A model generated the notes under the pieces. The model was not told the DNA's origin and ran no database searches. It was given only the letters and a program-made list of their open reading frames with translations. Of a stretch of DNA of 64,000 nt, positions 51,101 through 60,774 are shown one piece after another. The stretch covers positions 372,001 to 436,000 of the forward strand of contig JAGFBZ010002318.1 in assembly GCA_018398805.1 (NCBI GenBank). Reading direction: 5' to 3'. How positions within the stretch are numbered: the stretch's first letter is position 1; every line of letters starts with the position of its first letter. Origin of the DNA: Hirundichthys speculiger (lineage: Eukaryota > Chordata > Actinopteri > Beloniformes > Exocoetidae). The position numbers were made by a program, and so were the translations under genes.

Positions 51101-52162
51101 GACTCTCTACCGGTACGTTGGGGTACACCCCGGTGGATGAAAGGGTTGCTTCCCTGCACCTTCGGGTCGGGGAACGGGTCCTGACTGTTGTTTGCGCTTA
51201 TGCGCCAAACGACAGCTCAGAGTTCCCACCCTTTTTGGAGTCCTTGGGAAAGGTGCCGTATGGCGCCCCACCTGGAGACTCCATTGTCCTACTGGGGGAC
51301 TTCAACGCTCACGTGGGCAATGACAGCATGACATGGAGGGGCGTGATTGGGAGGAACGGCCTGCCCGACCGGAACCCGAGTGGTGTTCAGTTACTGGACT
51401 TCTGTGCGAGTCACAGTTTGTCCCACCGACACGTATTCCGGGGAGGAAACAGAGGATTTAGGGAGGGGTCGTCTAATCCGAGGTGGTGAAACAACTCCAC
51501 GGCGGCAGGGCTCCGGGGTTGGACGAGATCCGACCTGGGTATCTCAAGGCTCTGGATGTTGTAGGGCTGTCTTGATTGACACGCCTCCTTCAGGGAGGAG
51601 ACCTTGGGGTCGACCCAGGACATGCTGGAGGGATTATATCTCTCGGCTGGCCTGGGAACACCTCTGGATCCCCCTGAAAGAGCTGGTGGAAGTGGCTGGG
51701 GAGAGGGCAGCCTGGGTTTCCCTGCTGAGGCTGCTGCCCCCGCAACCCGGACCCGGATAAGCTGAAGACGACGGACGGACGGATTATGAATCCTATTTAT
51801 AAAGATGAATATGAGGATATAAAGGGTGGATAGAAGAGTGGGTGGTAGAAGAGGATTGATTAGATACATGTACACTGGGGTTAAAAAAGTTGATATTTTA
51901 TCGTTTTATCTCCTTTTGTCATTCTGTGAAGTACAGTTAATATAATTTAAGGTGAAGAAAAAAGTTCAGGTGCATCTGAGAACTGTGCAGATTGTAATAC
52001 CTGTATATTTTGTAAATGTCTCATATAATTACATTCATGATTCATTTACAGTATGCTGAAGAATTCCTTCGCAGTGGAAACCTCAATACCATCCAGACAA
52101 CTGCAGAAGCCATAAGAGAATACCGGATGGAGATACCCTGTTCACTATTAAAAAAGAAATGA
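48177..52162 (+). CDS. Spliced Gypsy-type integrase (GIN-like), HHCC finger and D,D35E intact
   Basis: Exons with clean GT-AG sites and continuous phase: 48177-48296 (ATG 48179), 48386-48561, 48647-48718, 48897-49130, 49254-49360, 49667-49835 and 50155-50404. The HHCC zinc finger is H65, H72, C102, C105 (FHSSPMGGH, then CDRC). The catalytic core has D133 (AIDLTGPLP), D192 (LSDQGREF) and E228 (HPQTNGLDE), with exactly 35 residues between the last two. A further block ([19 protein letters not shown]) follows, then a Lys/Gln-rich coiled-coil-like exon. A terminal exon 52052-52162 (start [10 protein letters not shown], stop TGA 52160) is open only in phase 0, while exon 50404 ends in phase 1, so an exon is missing, lost or unrecognised between them. 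That intron holds the LINE 50477-51781. Similar spliced genes are annotated in vertebrates as gypsy integrase-like (GIN1, KRBA2-like). The role is recombinase or a domesticated DNA-binding protein, not decided here. Confidence 0.82.
50477..51781 (+). mobile_element. Internally deleted LINE (EN plus C-terminus) in the integrase intron
   Basis: gattatgaatcct occurs at 50464-50476 and 51782-51794, a 13-bp target duplication exactly bounding the element. The head cttgaaccgtcaccttaccg and a GC-rich leader precede an APE-type endonuclease frame (50722-51489) with [15 protein letters not shown] and [12 protein letters not shown]. The expected catalytic Glu region reads GLTSTHS, so it looks altered. 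The frame ends soon after the endonuclease. A short start of the RT region (ggacgagatccgacctgggt) joins directly to the extreme C-terminal part ([16 protein letters not shown], in the frame at 51347-51760) and the cggacggacgg tail. Most of the reverse transcriptase is missing. Confidence 0.9.
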
Positions 52163-52277
52163 ATGTGTAGCCTGTATTAATGTACCACCACTCAGAATGC
52201 AGAGGGAAGCAGATAATTATGGTTATTAAATGTGTATAATAATATGCTACCACCCAAAACACAGAGGAGAGCAGATA

Positions 52278-53060
52278 TATGTGCTGGTAGGATATTGTTA
52301 TAATGTAGGAAAAAATTAGAGATGAGGCTATAATTTTCTGCTACGGTAGGAAGAAATTTCAGAACACTGGTACAGACTGTACTCTTCCTGAACTGAACGC
52401 TCCCCACATCATTTGACTCAATTCAGTTTGCTCCAGTTTGCATCATAATGAACAGAACAAACCCTCAAATTTCATTTTTTAACTCTACCCTATACGACCA
52501 TGCCAAGAGTTTACTTGATTGTAATAAACTTATCGTCCACACATGGTAGACAGATATCTGACAAATGTCTGACGGGTTATTCGAGTCTCTAGCTCTCTTT
52601 ATTTTATTTTATTTTAAGTAAGAAGATAAACTGTTAAAAGTAGGGACACAGTGGAACTTCAAAACCTTAAAACAATAGTTCCAAAAACTATTTTGGAGGT
52701 AGCTAAACTGTTAAAGCAAAGCCAATTGCCTTGTGATTTTTGAAAGAAGTAATACACGTTTAGTTTTTATTGCTTTTACTGTTTGACTTATGTTTTTGGG
52801 AAAATCATGGTCATTTTTGCAGACTTCATTATTGTGTATTTTTAATGAACTAGTCTTTATTCTTTTGTCCATTCACTCATGAAAATTAAACATTTTCTAA
52901 CTTTCAAGTCTGTGAAACAAAACTGTCTTTTGTTAAGTGTCTCTTGGAACAGCTGACCAGTAGGTTCCTCCTGAGGTTGTTTGTTATTCTGAGAACTATT
53001 TCTTGTTTGAATAGTTAACAGCAACTGTGTTTTTAGAGTCACTCCCAAATTAAGTCCATT
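52278..53060. other. Intergenic, AT-rich, few recognisable features
   Basis: 52346-52366 is the possible outer right end of the integrase element. The rest shows an A/T-rich run near 52595 and no gene, RNA gene or repeat family that I can name. Confidence 0.4.
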
Positions 53061-53073
53061 TTTAAAACTCTAT

Positions 53074-53235
53074 GTAGCTCAGTGAGAGGCAGCCCATGTA
53101 CAGAGGCTGATTTCTTCCTGCAGGGGTCGTGGGTTCGACTCCTGGCTTCTGACTGTTTGCTGCGTGTCTACCTGGTTTCCTGTGTCCTCTTCACTGTAAA
53201 TAAAGGCCACCAGTGCCAAAACATTTAAGACAAAC
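53074..53235 (+). mobile_element. tRNA-derived SINE
   Basis: tagctcagtgag (A box, fits TRGCNNARYNNG) and ggttcgactcc (B box, fits GWTCRANNC) are spaced as in tRNA genes. They are followed by a body ending with ctgtaaataaaggccaccag. The 5' region does not fold as a proper tRNA, hence SINE rather than tRNA. Confidence 0.8.
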
Positions 53236-53254
53236 CATGATGACAGTAATCAAA

Positions 53255-53520
53255 ATTGGAAAGGCAGGGGTCCACCCTGGACAGGTCGCCAGTCCATCAC
53301 AGGGCCACATGCAGACAAACATCCACTCACACTCACTCCTACGGGGAATTTAGAACCACCAGTTAACCTGACATGCATTTCTTTGGACTGTGGGAGGAAG
53401 CCGGAGAACCCGGAGAACCCGGAGGAAACCCATACAAGCACGGGGAGAACATGCAAACTCCACACAGAGAGGACCCTGCCGAGGTTCAAACCAGGAACCT
53501 TCTAGCTGTGAGGCAACAGT
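53255..53520 (+). mobile_element. Abundant teleost interspersed repeat (cggggagaacatgcaaactc type)
   Basis: Contains ggacaggtcgccagtccatc, ctttggactgtgggaggaag, cacggggagaacatgcaaac and caaaccaggaaccttctagc in the order usual for this widespread repeat. A related leading portion is at 10067-10195. Class not assigned. Confidence 0.75.
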
Positions 53521-53999
53521 GCTGCAACTCAGACCATAACCCCATATTTATATTACACACTCCAGTATTATTATTTTTAATGACTTGTTCATATAAAAGC
53601 ACCTGACGTCAACGTTAGATAAATACAATTCCAACTTTTCAGCAGAATTAAATAAATGGGAAGTTTGGTTAAAAAAAATTTTTTTTTTTTTCTTTTTCGG
53701 TATCGAAAGATTTCACATCCATGACAATTGATTTTATGATACACATCAGAAACATTTATATCAGGCGATGCGTATATATATATTAGGGCTGTCAGTCGAT
53801 TAAATTTTTTAATTGTGATTAATCAAAAGAATTTCATAGTTAACTCGCAATTAATAACACATCAATCACATTTTTTTAATGTTCTGTTTATCTATCCATC
53901 ATCTATACCCATTTTGTAATAAACAGGGTCACGGAGATCTGCTTTATTTTTTTTTTTAAAGCCTTTAGTTTGAAAACCGGAACTCCACCAATGCTGCCG

Positions 54000-54850
54000 T
54001 ACTTTTTGGGGGCTTAATTCATCAGCTTCTTAAGGGTTGTGTTTACTCTTGCGGCAATGTGTCGCAGTTATCTTGTCACCGGTATGCCGCAGTTACTTTT
54101 GATTTATGCTCAATTTTGACGCACGGTCTGCGCTGTTATTCCACGCCACAACGCAAGAGGGACAATCACGAACTAGCTAAACTTACTAAACTTATCTCTT
54201 GTGTTTTTCCACTTCCTCACCGTCTCAGCCGTATCCAGACCCACATTCATCACTATCTCCCTCCATGAATTACTAGAATATGTGCTGTCTTTGTGGTGTG
54301 GAGAACCAGAATCGTACAGATGTGGGTATTTCCTAATTTCTTCGATGACGCACTCTTTTCTACGCGGATGTGAATTGACCAATCAGAGGCCTCCTTTCTC
54401 CTCTCTGTGACACTCTCTGCGGCACTGTCTGCGGTCACCTACAATTTTGGGGAGGTGCACCGGAGTGTCTACGTAGGGTGGGGGTGCATGTCTGTGACCT
54501 GATTTCCGAGTATAAATCAGGCTTTAGTGTATTTTGTCGGGGCTGCTGCTTGACTGCGGTAATTTGGTGACGGTCCCTAAGCTCCATGGCAGCAGCGAGG
54601 TGCTCAGAAGGACATTCAGCGCTGTTCCTTAGAGTTTTAGCCACACTCACTAAGCTTGGAGGGTTGATGACACTTGTGGAATGTCTGGCATACTTATATC
54701 TACGAAAAGATACCAACCAGGATGAAACCAGTACCGTTTTCATGACGCTAATAAAGTTTAAAGAGAAAAAAACAAGCGAATGTCGGATGAAAAGCTAACT
54801 TTACCGCGTCCTGCGGTTGTAACTCAATTCACAACAACAGTAAATACAAA
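54000..54850 (-). pseudogene. Harbinger-type relic with MADF/Myb-like domain
   Basis: The minus-strand frame at 54173-54382 encodes ECVIEEIRKYPHLYDSGSP, then SWREIVMNVGLD and RKWKNTRDKFSK, the layout of a MADF (Myb/SANT-like) domain as found in the second protein of PIF/Harbinger transposons. Flanking phrases (gcacggtctgcgctgttatt, gagtataaatcaggctttag) look like the repeat's ends. No nuclease frame and no target duplication were found. A following minus frame (54435-54743) is open but unrecognised. Confidence 0.55.
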
Positions 54851-54960
54851 TAACCTTTTCTGACCCATTTGGCAGCACCTTAAAGCTACACTTCCTGTTC
54901 ATAAGACCCTTTTCTGTCGCCATGTCTGTCCCACACATTGACTGTAAATACACTTATTGG

Positions 54961-55402
54961 TAGGGTTGCCACCCGTCCTGTAAAATACGGAATTGTCCTT
55001 TATTTGAGAAAAATTTGCCTCCCGTATTGAACTAAGGGACGCGATTTGTCCCGTATGTCATTAACGCCCCATACACATGTCTGTCACACACACATCACAC
55101 TAAATTTAACAATATGAACAAAACAAAACAGGAACATTAAGGCCAGCAAAATCTTTGTGGCGGAACAACAGGACCTGCTGCGCCTGCGCTCTGTGCCCAT
55201 ATCTTTATATGTGTGTGTGCCAGCCATCTTGTCACTCTCAGTGCCTGCCCCCTCCCCACGCTGTCACGGTTGCCTAGTTACCACAGACGCGGTGCTGCGT
55301 GCTACCCGCGCATTTTAAAAATGTCTACCCCATAGGGTTGCCACCCATCCCGTAAAATACGGAATTGTCCTTTATTTTCATGTCTGGAAGGTGGCAACCC
55401 TA
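54961..55402. mobile_element. hAT MITE, 442 bp
   Basis: Starts tagggttgccacccg and ends ggtggcaaccct with a final a. The 8-bp target duplication cttattgg is at 54953-54960 and 55403-55410. A second copy of the left terminus (agggttgccacccatcccgt, near 55336) lies inside close to the right end, so the element is compound or has an internal duplication. Confidence 0.92.
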
Positions 55403-55507
55403 CTTATTGGCCAAGGGTTGTATTTAGAGAAACGTGTGTGCGTTAATCTCGCATTAAAAAAAAAAATAGTCGTGTTAAACAGAATTTGCGTTAACGAGTT
55501 ATTAACG

Positions 55508-56036
55508 TGTAATTAGATAGATAGATAGATAGATAGATACTTTATTCATCTCAAAGAGAAATTTGCAGTTCCAGCAGCTTGCGAGTACAAATAGTAAAAA
55601 AAGCAACAAGATAAGTAACTTAAAGCAATAAATAACAAAATAGGAATAAGGTTAATAAAATAAAAATATAAAATGGCATTGCAAATGAAGGTGCAAAAAA
55701 TATAAGTAGCAATTGCAAATGAGGTGCCATCAAAATATAAAATAGCACTACAATGAAAGGTGCAATTTGTGTTATTGTTTTCCCCCGAGAGGTGTTGAAG
55801 AGCCGCATGGCGTGGGGGAGGAATGATTTCCTCAGTCTGTCAGAGGAGCAGCTTCAGTGACAGCAGTCTGTCACTGAAGCTGCTCCTCTGTCTGGGATGG
55901 TGCTGTGGTTTGTCCATGATGACGGGCTTTCAGCGTCCGTCGCTCTGCCACAGATGTTAGGCTGTCCAGCTGTGCGCCAACAACAGAGCCTGCCTTCCTC
56001 CAGTTGGTCCAGGCGGTGCTGTGTCCTTCTTCTGAG

Positions 56037-56068
<32 letters not shown>

Positions 56069-58767
56069 AGCACACCACAGCGTACAGGAGGGCACTCGCT
56101 ACCACAGACTGGTAGAAGATCTTTAGCAGCTTTTTACAGACGTTGAAGGACGCCAGCCTTCTGAGGAAGTACAGACGGCTCTGTCCTTTCTTGCACAGGG
56201 CATCAGTGTTGGCAGTCCAGTCCAGTTTATCATCCAGCTGCACTCCCAGGTATTTATATGTGTGTACCACCTCCACACAGTCTCCCTTGACCTGAACGGG
56301 TTCAGGCCGTGCCCTGGTTCTCCTAAAGTCTATCACCATCTCCTTGGTCTTGCTGGAGTTGATGAGCCCGTGGTGGGAGTCACACCATGTGATGAAGTCC
56401 TGGATCACTTCTCTACTCACCCTCCTGCCCGCCCCTAATACATCCAACAATGGCCGTGTCGTCCGCAAACTTCTGAACATGGCAGAGCTACCGAGTTGTG
56501 CTGAAAGTTGGATGTATATAGGGTGAACAGGACCGGGGAGAGCACAGTAACCCTGCGGTGCTCCAGTGCTGCTGACCACAGTATCGGACCTACAATCCCC
56601 CAGTCGTACATACTGAGGTCTGTGTGTCAGGTAGTCTGTGATCCATGCCACCAGGTGTGATTCTACTCTCATCTCTGTCAGTTTGTCTCTGAGTAGCAGA
56701 GGCTGGATGGTGTTAAAGGCGCTGGAGAATCCAAGAAGGTAATCCTCACCGCACCCTTGTCTCTGTCCAGGTGAGAGAGAGCTCTGTGGAGCAAAGAAGG
56801 TGATGGCATCCTCTACTCCCACCTTTTCCTGTAGGCAAACTGCAGAGGGTCCGAGCGTGTTGGGTCTGTGGCCTCAGATGATGGAGCAGCAGCCTTTCCA
56901 TGGTCTTCATCACGTGCGACGTCCAGTGCAACCGGCCTGAAGTCGTTCATTTCCCCAGATGTGCTTTCTTCGGGACTGGGATGACGCAGGATGTCTTCCA
57001 TAACTGAGGAACCTTCCCCTGTCCCAAGCTCAGGTTGAAGATGCGCTGTAGAAAGTGACCCAGCTCCCGCACACAGGCCTTCAGTAGTCTGGGGGAAACT
57101 CCATCTGGACCTGCAGCTTTGTTGGGGCGCAGCCTTCTCACTCTCCATATACCTGAGCTGCTGTGATCGTGGTGGTGTGAGGGGGTGGGGGGTGTCCTCC
57201 TCTGTGCTGGTGATGGCTTTGTGGGGGTGGGTGGATGGGGATTGCTGTACTCCCTAGGTGTGAAGGGGGACTGGCTGATCAAACCTGTTAAAAAACTGGT
57301 TCAGCTGGTTTGCCCTTCCCACATCCCCCTCAATGGGGTACTCCTTTTTGATGTACAGCCGGTGATGGTCCTCATCCCCTCCCACACCTCCCTCGTCTGT
57401 TGTTTCTGCATTCTTTGTTCTAATTTCCTTCTGTACTTCTCCTTCGCCACCCTGAGCTGGACTCTGAGTTCCTTCTGTACCTGCTTGAGCTCCTGAGTGT
57501 CACCATCTTTGAAGGCCTTCTTCTTTTTGGTTCAGGAGGCCTTTGATGTCACGTGGTAATCCAGGGCTTGTTGTTAGCAAAGCAGCGTACCGTTCTTACT
57601 GGAACAACAGCATCCATACAGAAGTTAATGTAGTCCGTGGTGCAGTCAACCATCTCCTCCATGTTCTCATTGTGACACTCCTGCAGTGCTTCCCCGTCTG
57701 TGGTTTCAAAACAGTCTTGCAGAGCCTGCTCTGCTTCATGAGACCACTTCCTGAAAGAGCGTGTAGATGTTGGTAGCCTCCTCACTCTTGTGTGTAGTGA
57801 GGTTTGGCATTACCAGGTTGTGATCTGCCTTCCCCAGTGCAGGCAGGGGTGGTGCGCTGTATGCATCCTTGATACTTGCATACATCAGGTCCAAGGTCTT
57901 ATTCCCCCTGGTGATACAGTCCACATACTGGTGGAAGGCAGTCAGGGTTTGTCCAGAGTGACATGATTAAAGTCCCCAGAATTAGACAAGAGCCTCAGGA
58001 TGCTGTATGTAGTTTGGCTGTCGCACTGTGGATGACTCACCCGCAGCCTCCGCGTCGGCGCACGGAGGAATGTAAACAATAACAACAATGGCGTGACTGA
58101 ACTCTCTGGGCATGTAGTAGGGACGTAAACTTACAGCCAAAAGTTCGATGTCCCTGCTATATGTGGAGATCTTGATGTTCACATGTCCAGGATTACACCA
58201 CCGTTTGTTCACGTACAGCGCGAGTCCCCCTCCTTTGCGCTTTCCACAGGCTCTTGTGTCTCTGTCCGCTCTGACTGTGCTGAAGTTCGGTAGCTCCACG
58301 TTAGCATCTGGGATGTTCGCTGTTAGCCACGTTTCAGTGAAGCACAGCAAACTGCACTCCCTGAAGGTCTTGTCATTCTTCGTCAGCGCAGCAGTTCGTC
58401 GATCTTGTTCGGTAGTGAGTTCACGTTCCCCATGATCATCGACGGTACCGGGGGCTTGAATCTCCATTCTCTTTCTTTGTTAGCCGTCTAGCTTTTAGCA
58501 TAGCGCCGGCTCTGCAGCCCCGGTACGCGGCTTCCTTACGGTCGTCAGGTAAACATGAATCACACCAAAGCGGGACTTTTGCTCTCAAAGTGTGCAAAAG
58601 TTCCTCGTGTAAACGATTCTCGCTGTAGAGGGATCCATATCCATGGGATAGAATAATAAATTTCCAGAGAGAAACAAGATAAAAAACAAAGAGAAAAATT
58701 AAGAAAAGTGCGAGAACGCACGGAGCTGCTAGAAAGGCTGCCACTCGCGTCGGCGCCGGGAGTATTA
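55508..58767 (-). pseudogene. Non-LTR retrotransposon (LINE) with EN and RT, frameshifted
   Basis: The target duplication ttattaacg is at 55499-55507 and 58768-58776. The 3' end, on the left, has the (ATCT)n tail of fish LINEs (agatagatag, 55514 onward). On the minus strand 57982-58467 is an APE endonuclease segment (LLCFTETWLT, GGGLALYVN). Further pieces are 57736-57924 (GNKTLDLMY, KADHNLV) and 57549-57785. The RT starts at 56947-57282 (NKAAGPDGVSPRLLK). RT continues at 55854-56822 (AFNTIQPLLL, GAPQG, KTKEMVIDFRR, YKYLGVQLDDKLDW). The FADD catalytic box (FADDTAIVG, near 56450-56490) is in a different frame from both neighbours, so the RT is broken. A C/G run at 56039-56068 is within the RT C-terminal part. 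Clade not settled. Confidence 0.88.
56039..56068. repeat. Poly-C tract of about 30 bp
   Basis: An uninterrupted C run in the LINE's RT region, read as poly-Gly on the minus strand. Such a run is prone to slippage and assembly length error. Confidence 0.95.
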
Positions 58768-58796
58768 TTATTAACGCGTTAGCTTTGACAGCCCTA

Positions 58797-59201
58797 AATA
58801 TATAAGACTGACCAATCAGATAGCCATATGTCATTTGATGTGTTTGACAGCTAACCATTGGGTCTGTCATTAGCTGTGACTGCTAGTCATTCCTGTCATC
58901 GTTTTTGCTACTTAGCATTATACTGACTTCTGAGCTGTGAAAAAAAAAAATGATTATGGTCATATTTTAGAGATGTGCTTGTGTGTTAATTGAATTAGCA
59001 GACCACTGTGGCTGACTGTGGTTGGTCTGAAAGGATCTGAGGAAGAAACCTAGCTTAGCTGTGCTAACCACAGCCGTCCTTTCATGTCGCCACCGAAACA
59101 GCATTAGAGACCGGAGGTCCCACTACCAGGATGATTTACTGCAGTTCTCAGCCATTCCAACTGGAAGAGTCCTGAAATCATTTTCCCCGAGCAGCTCAGC
59201 T
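58797..59201. other. Unassigned interval right of the nested hAT
   Basis: Mixed composition. 59061-59201 reads open on the plus strand and, once the L1 insertion is removed, continues at 59770 to a nearby stop. I cannot match it to any family. It could be an exon or UTR of an unidentified gene. Confidence 0.3.
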
Positions 59202-59217
59202 CCTTCAGCTAAACTGT

Positions 59218-59753
59218 TTTTTTTTTTTTTTTTTTTTTTTTTTCAGCTTTATTAATGCTTTACAAATTACACCAACAGTGCATCAAATCAAGGGCATTAA
59301 GAAATAACAGTTGGATGACAGAGACACATAACAAAATAAAATATACAGAAATCGAGATTAAAGACATAGACACGTAACAGAATGGTGAAAAATAAATACA
59401 TCAAAAAAATAAAAAATAAACATAAAGATAATAACAATAATAATAACTAAAATAAGTTATACCAGGGGACATGAGCAATGAAAGTTAAATTGAATTTAAA
59501 ATATTGAAGTGGGAGCACAGATTTATAGTCTTGATAGCTTTCTTGTTATTAGCAGAGGATATTGATTTGAAGTACAGTTTAAGTTCTTTCATGAAAACAT
59601 AAAAAAGGGGTTTCACTTTGGCAAATTTACATTTGTGGATGTAGAATTTTGCAAGAATTAAAATGAGATTAATTAAAAAATATTCTTTGTCAGCTGGAGC
59701 ATCATTCTTTACAAAGCCAAATAGGACATTTTGCAGGAGGAGCTCAAAATCAC
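59218..59753 (-). mobile_element. 5'-truncated L1-type LINE, poly(A) tail, 16-bp target duplication
   Basis: ccttcagctaaactgt is at 59202-59217 and 59754-59769. On the minus strand the insert reads a C-terminal ORF2 remnant of 88 codons, open to TAA (59751-59485), with LAKFYIHKCKF and NKKAIKTINLC. It then has a 3'UTR, AATAAA, and an A-run (plus-strand T-run 59217-59243). These are hallmarks of target-primed retrotransposition. The open remnant and exact duplication suggest a recent insertion. Confidence 0.93.
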
Positions 59754-59769
59754 CCTTCAGCTAAACTGT

Positions 59770-60038
59770 GTACCGGTCCTCAGCTGCTCTGTGATGTCAT
59801 CACTGAGGAGAGAGGACTCCAGCAGCGACCTGTGCAGCTCTGCTGACCTGAAAGCAGTGCGAGTTCATAAAGGTGGTCACACTTTTTACATGTGTACAAC
59901 TTTTGTTGCCAACTGTAATTAAAGCTGTACCGTGATTAATTTAAGATGTGCCAAAGACTTTTTCAAAAATGCACCCACACAATATAAACACAGTATAAAC
60001 ACAATATATATACAATATATACACTATATACAGACAAG
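59770..60038. other. Interval between the L1 insertion and the pseudogene
   Basis: Contains aattaaagctgtaccgtg near 59919 and an AT-rich run with tataaacacaatatatatac near 59990-60030. No gene recognised. Confidence 0.35.
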
Positions 60039-60260
60039 TTATTTGGCAGCTCTCTGCTCCTGCAGCTACTCCTCCAGAGACTTTCCCTGTGAGGCCGCAG
60101 AGCAGAAGGTGGCGCCTCCAAGACGGCTGGGGCCAAACTCCTTGGTCTTAGGCTGACCACACTTATTTTACGTTACCTGTCTCACATATTTCCTTTTGGC
60201 CGCTCCACCCTCCTCCTCAAGAGCCCGCCGGCGTCGGTTCCTCTCCGTGAAGCAGGATAC

Positions 60261-60774
60261 AGGAGCAGGAGGAGCAGGAGGAGCAGGAGGAGCTGGAGGA
60301 GCTGGAGGAGCAGGAGGAGCAGGAGGAGCTGAGGGAGGAGAGGAGCAGGAGGAGCTGGAGGAGCAGGAGGAGCAGGAGGAGCAGGAGGGAGGAGCAGGAT
60401 GGAGGAGCAGGAGCAGGAGGAGCTGGAGGAGCAGGAGGAGCTGGAGGAGCAGGAGAGGAGGAGCAGGAGGAGCAGTGGAGGAGCAGGAGGAGCAGGAGGA
60501 GCAGGAGGAGCAGGAGGAGCTGGAGGAGCAGGAGGAGCTGGAGGAGGAGGAGCAGGAGGAGCAGGAGGAGCTGGAGGAGCTGGAGGAGCAGGAGAGGAGC
60601 AGGAGGAGCAGGAGGAGCAGGAGGAGCAGGAGGAGCTGGAGGAGCTGGAGGAGCTGGAGGAGGAGAGGAGCAGCAGGAGGAGCTGGAGGAGGAGCAGGAG
60701 AGGAGGAGCTGGAGGAGCAGGAGGAGCAGGAGGAGCAGGAGGAGCAGGAGGAGCAGGAGGAGCAGGAGGAGCTG
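60261..60774. repeat. GGA-rich minisatellite (ggagcaggag / ggagctggag units)
   Basis: Over 500 bp of 9- to 12-bp units built from gagcag, gagctg and gag. Units are in phase with codons for long stretches, so most frames on both strands are open (poly-Ser/Cys, poly-Leu/Gln and poly-Pro/Ala on minus). It lies inside the 61131-60177 exon of the pseudogene. Confidence 0.95.

Larger units (their letters stand above)
47281..52277. mobile_element. GIN/Ginger-like DNA transposon or derived locus, bounded by 84-bp inverted repeats
   Basis: 47281-47364 and 52194-52277 are inverted repeats. By hand alignment about 76 of 84 positions agree, including tagcatattattatacacat. Each end contains two direct copies of a tatctgcttccctctgtg-type motif about 40 bp apart. 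The right repeat begins 31 bp after the stop codon of the integrase frame. GIN and Ginger elements are known cut-and-paste DNA transposons with Gypsy-like integrases, and the arrangement fits them. The repeats may be sub-terminal: a possible outer pair lies at 44977-44997 and 52346-52366, but the 4 bases outside (ccga and ctgg) do not match. Confidence 0.7.
53784..58796. mobile_element. hAT-like element with several nested insertions
   Basis: The left end tagggctgtcagtcgatta and right end taacgcgttagctttgacagcccta are partial inverted repeats. Next to the left end is ttaattgtgattaatcaaaa, and before the nested LINE the element's own text (gcgttaacgagttattaacg) is still seen. The flanks are AT-only (atatatat / aatatata), so the 8-bp duplication is ambiguous. 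Inside lie a Harbinger-type relic, a hAT MITE and a LINE, so little of the original element remains. Confidence 0.65.

Noticed and set aside
44973..52370. 4-bp target duplication for the outer ends of the integrase element
   Set aside because: ccga and ctgg do not match, so I do not claim a duplication.
53074..53146. tRNA gene
   Set aside because: A and B boxes are present, but the sequence does not form a normal acceptor stem and is followed by a retroposon body; called a SINE.
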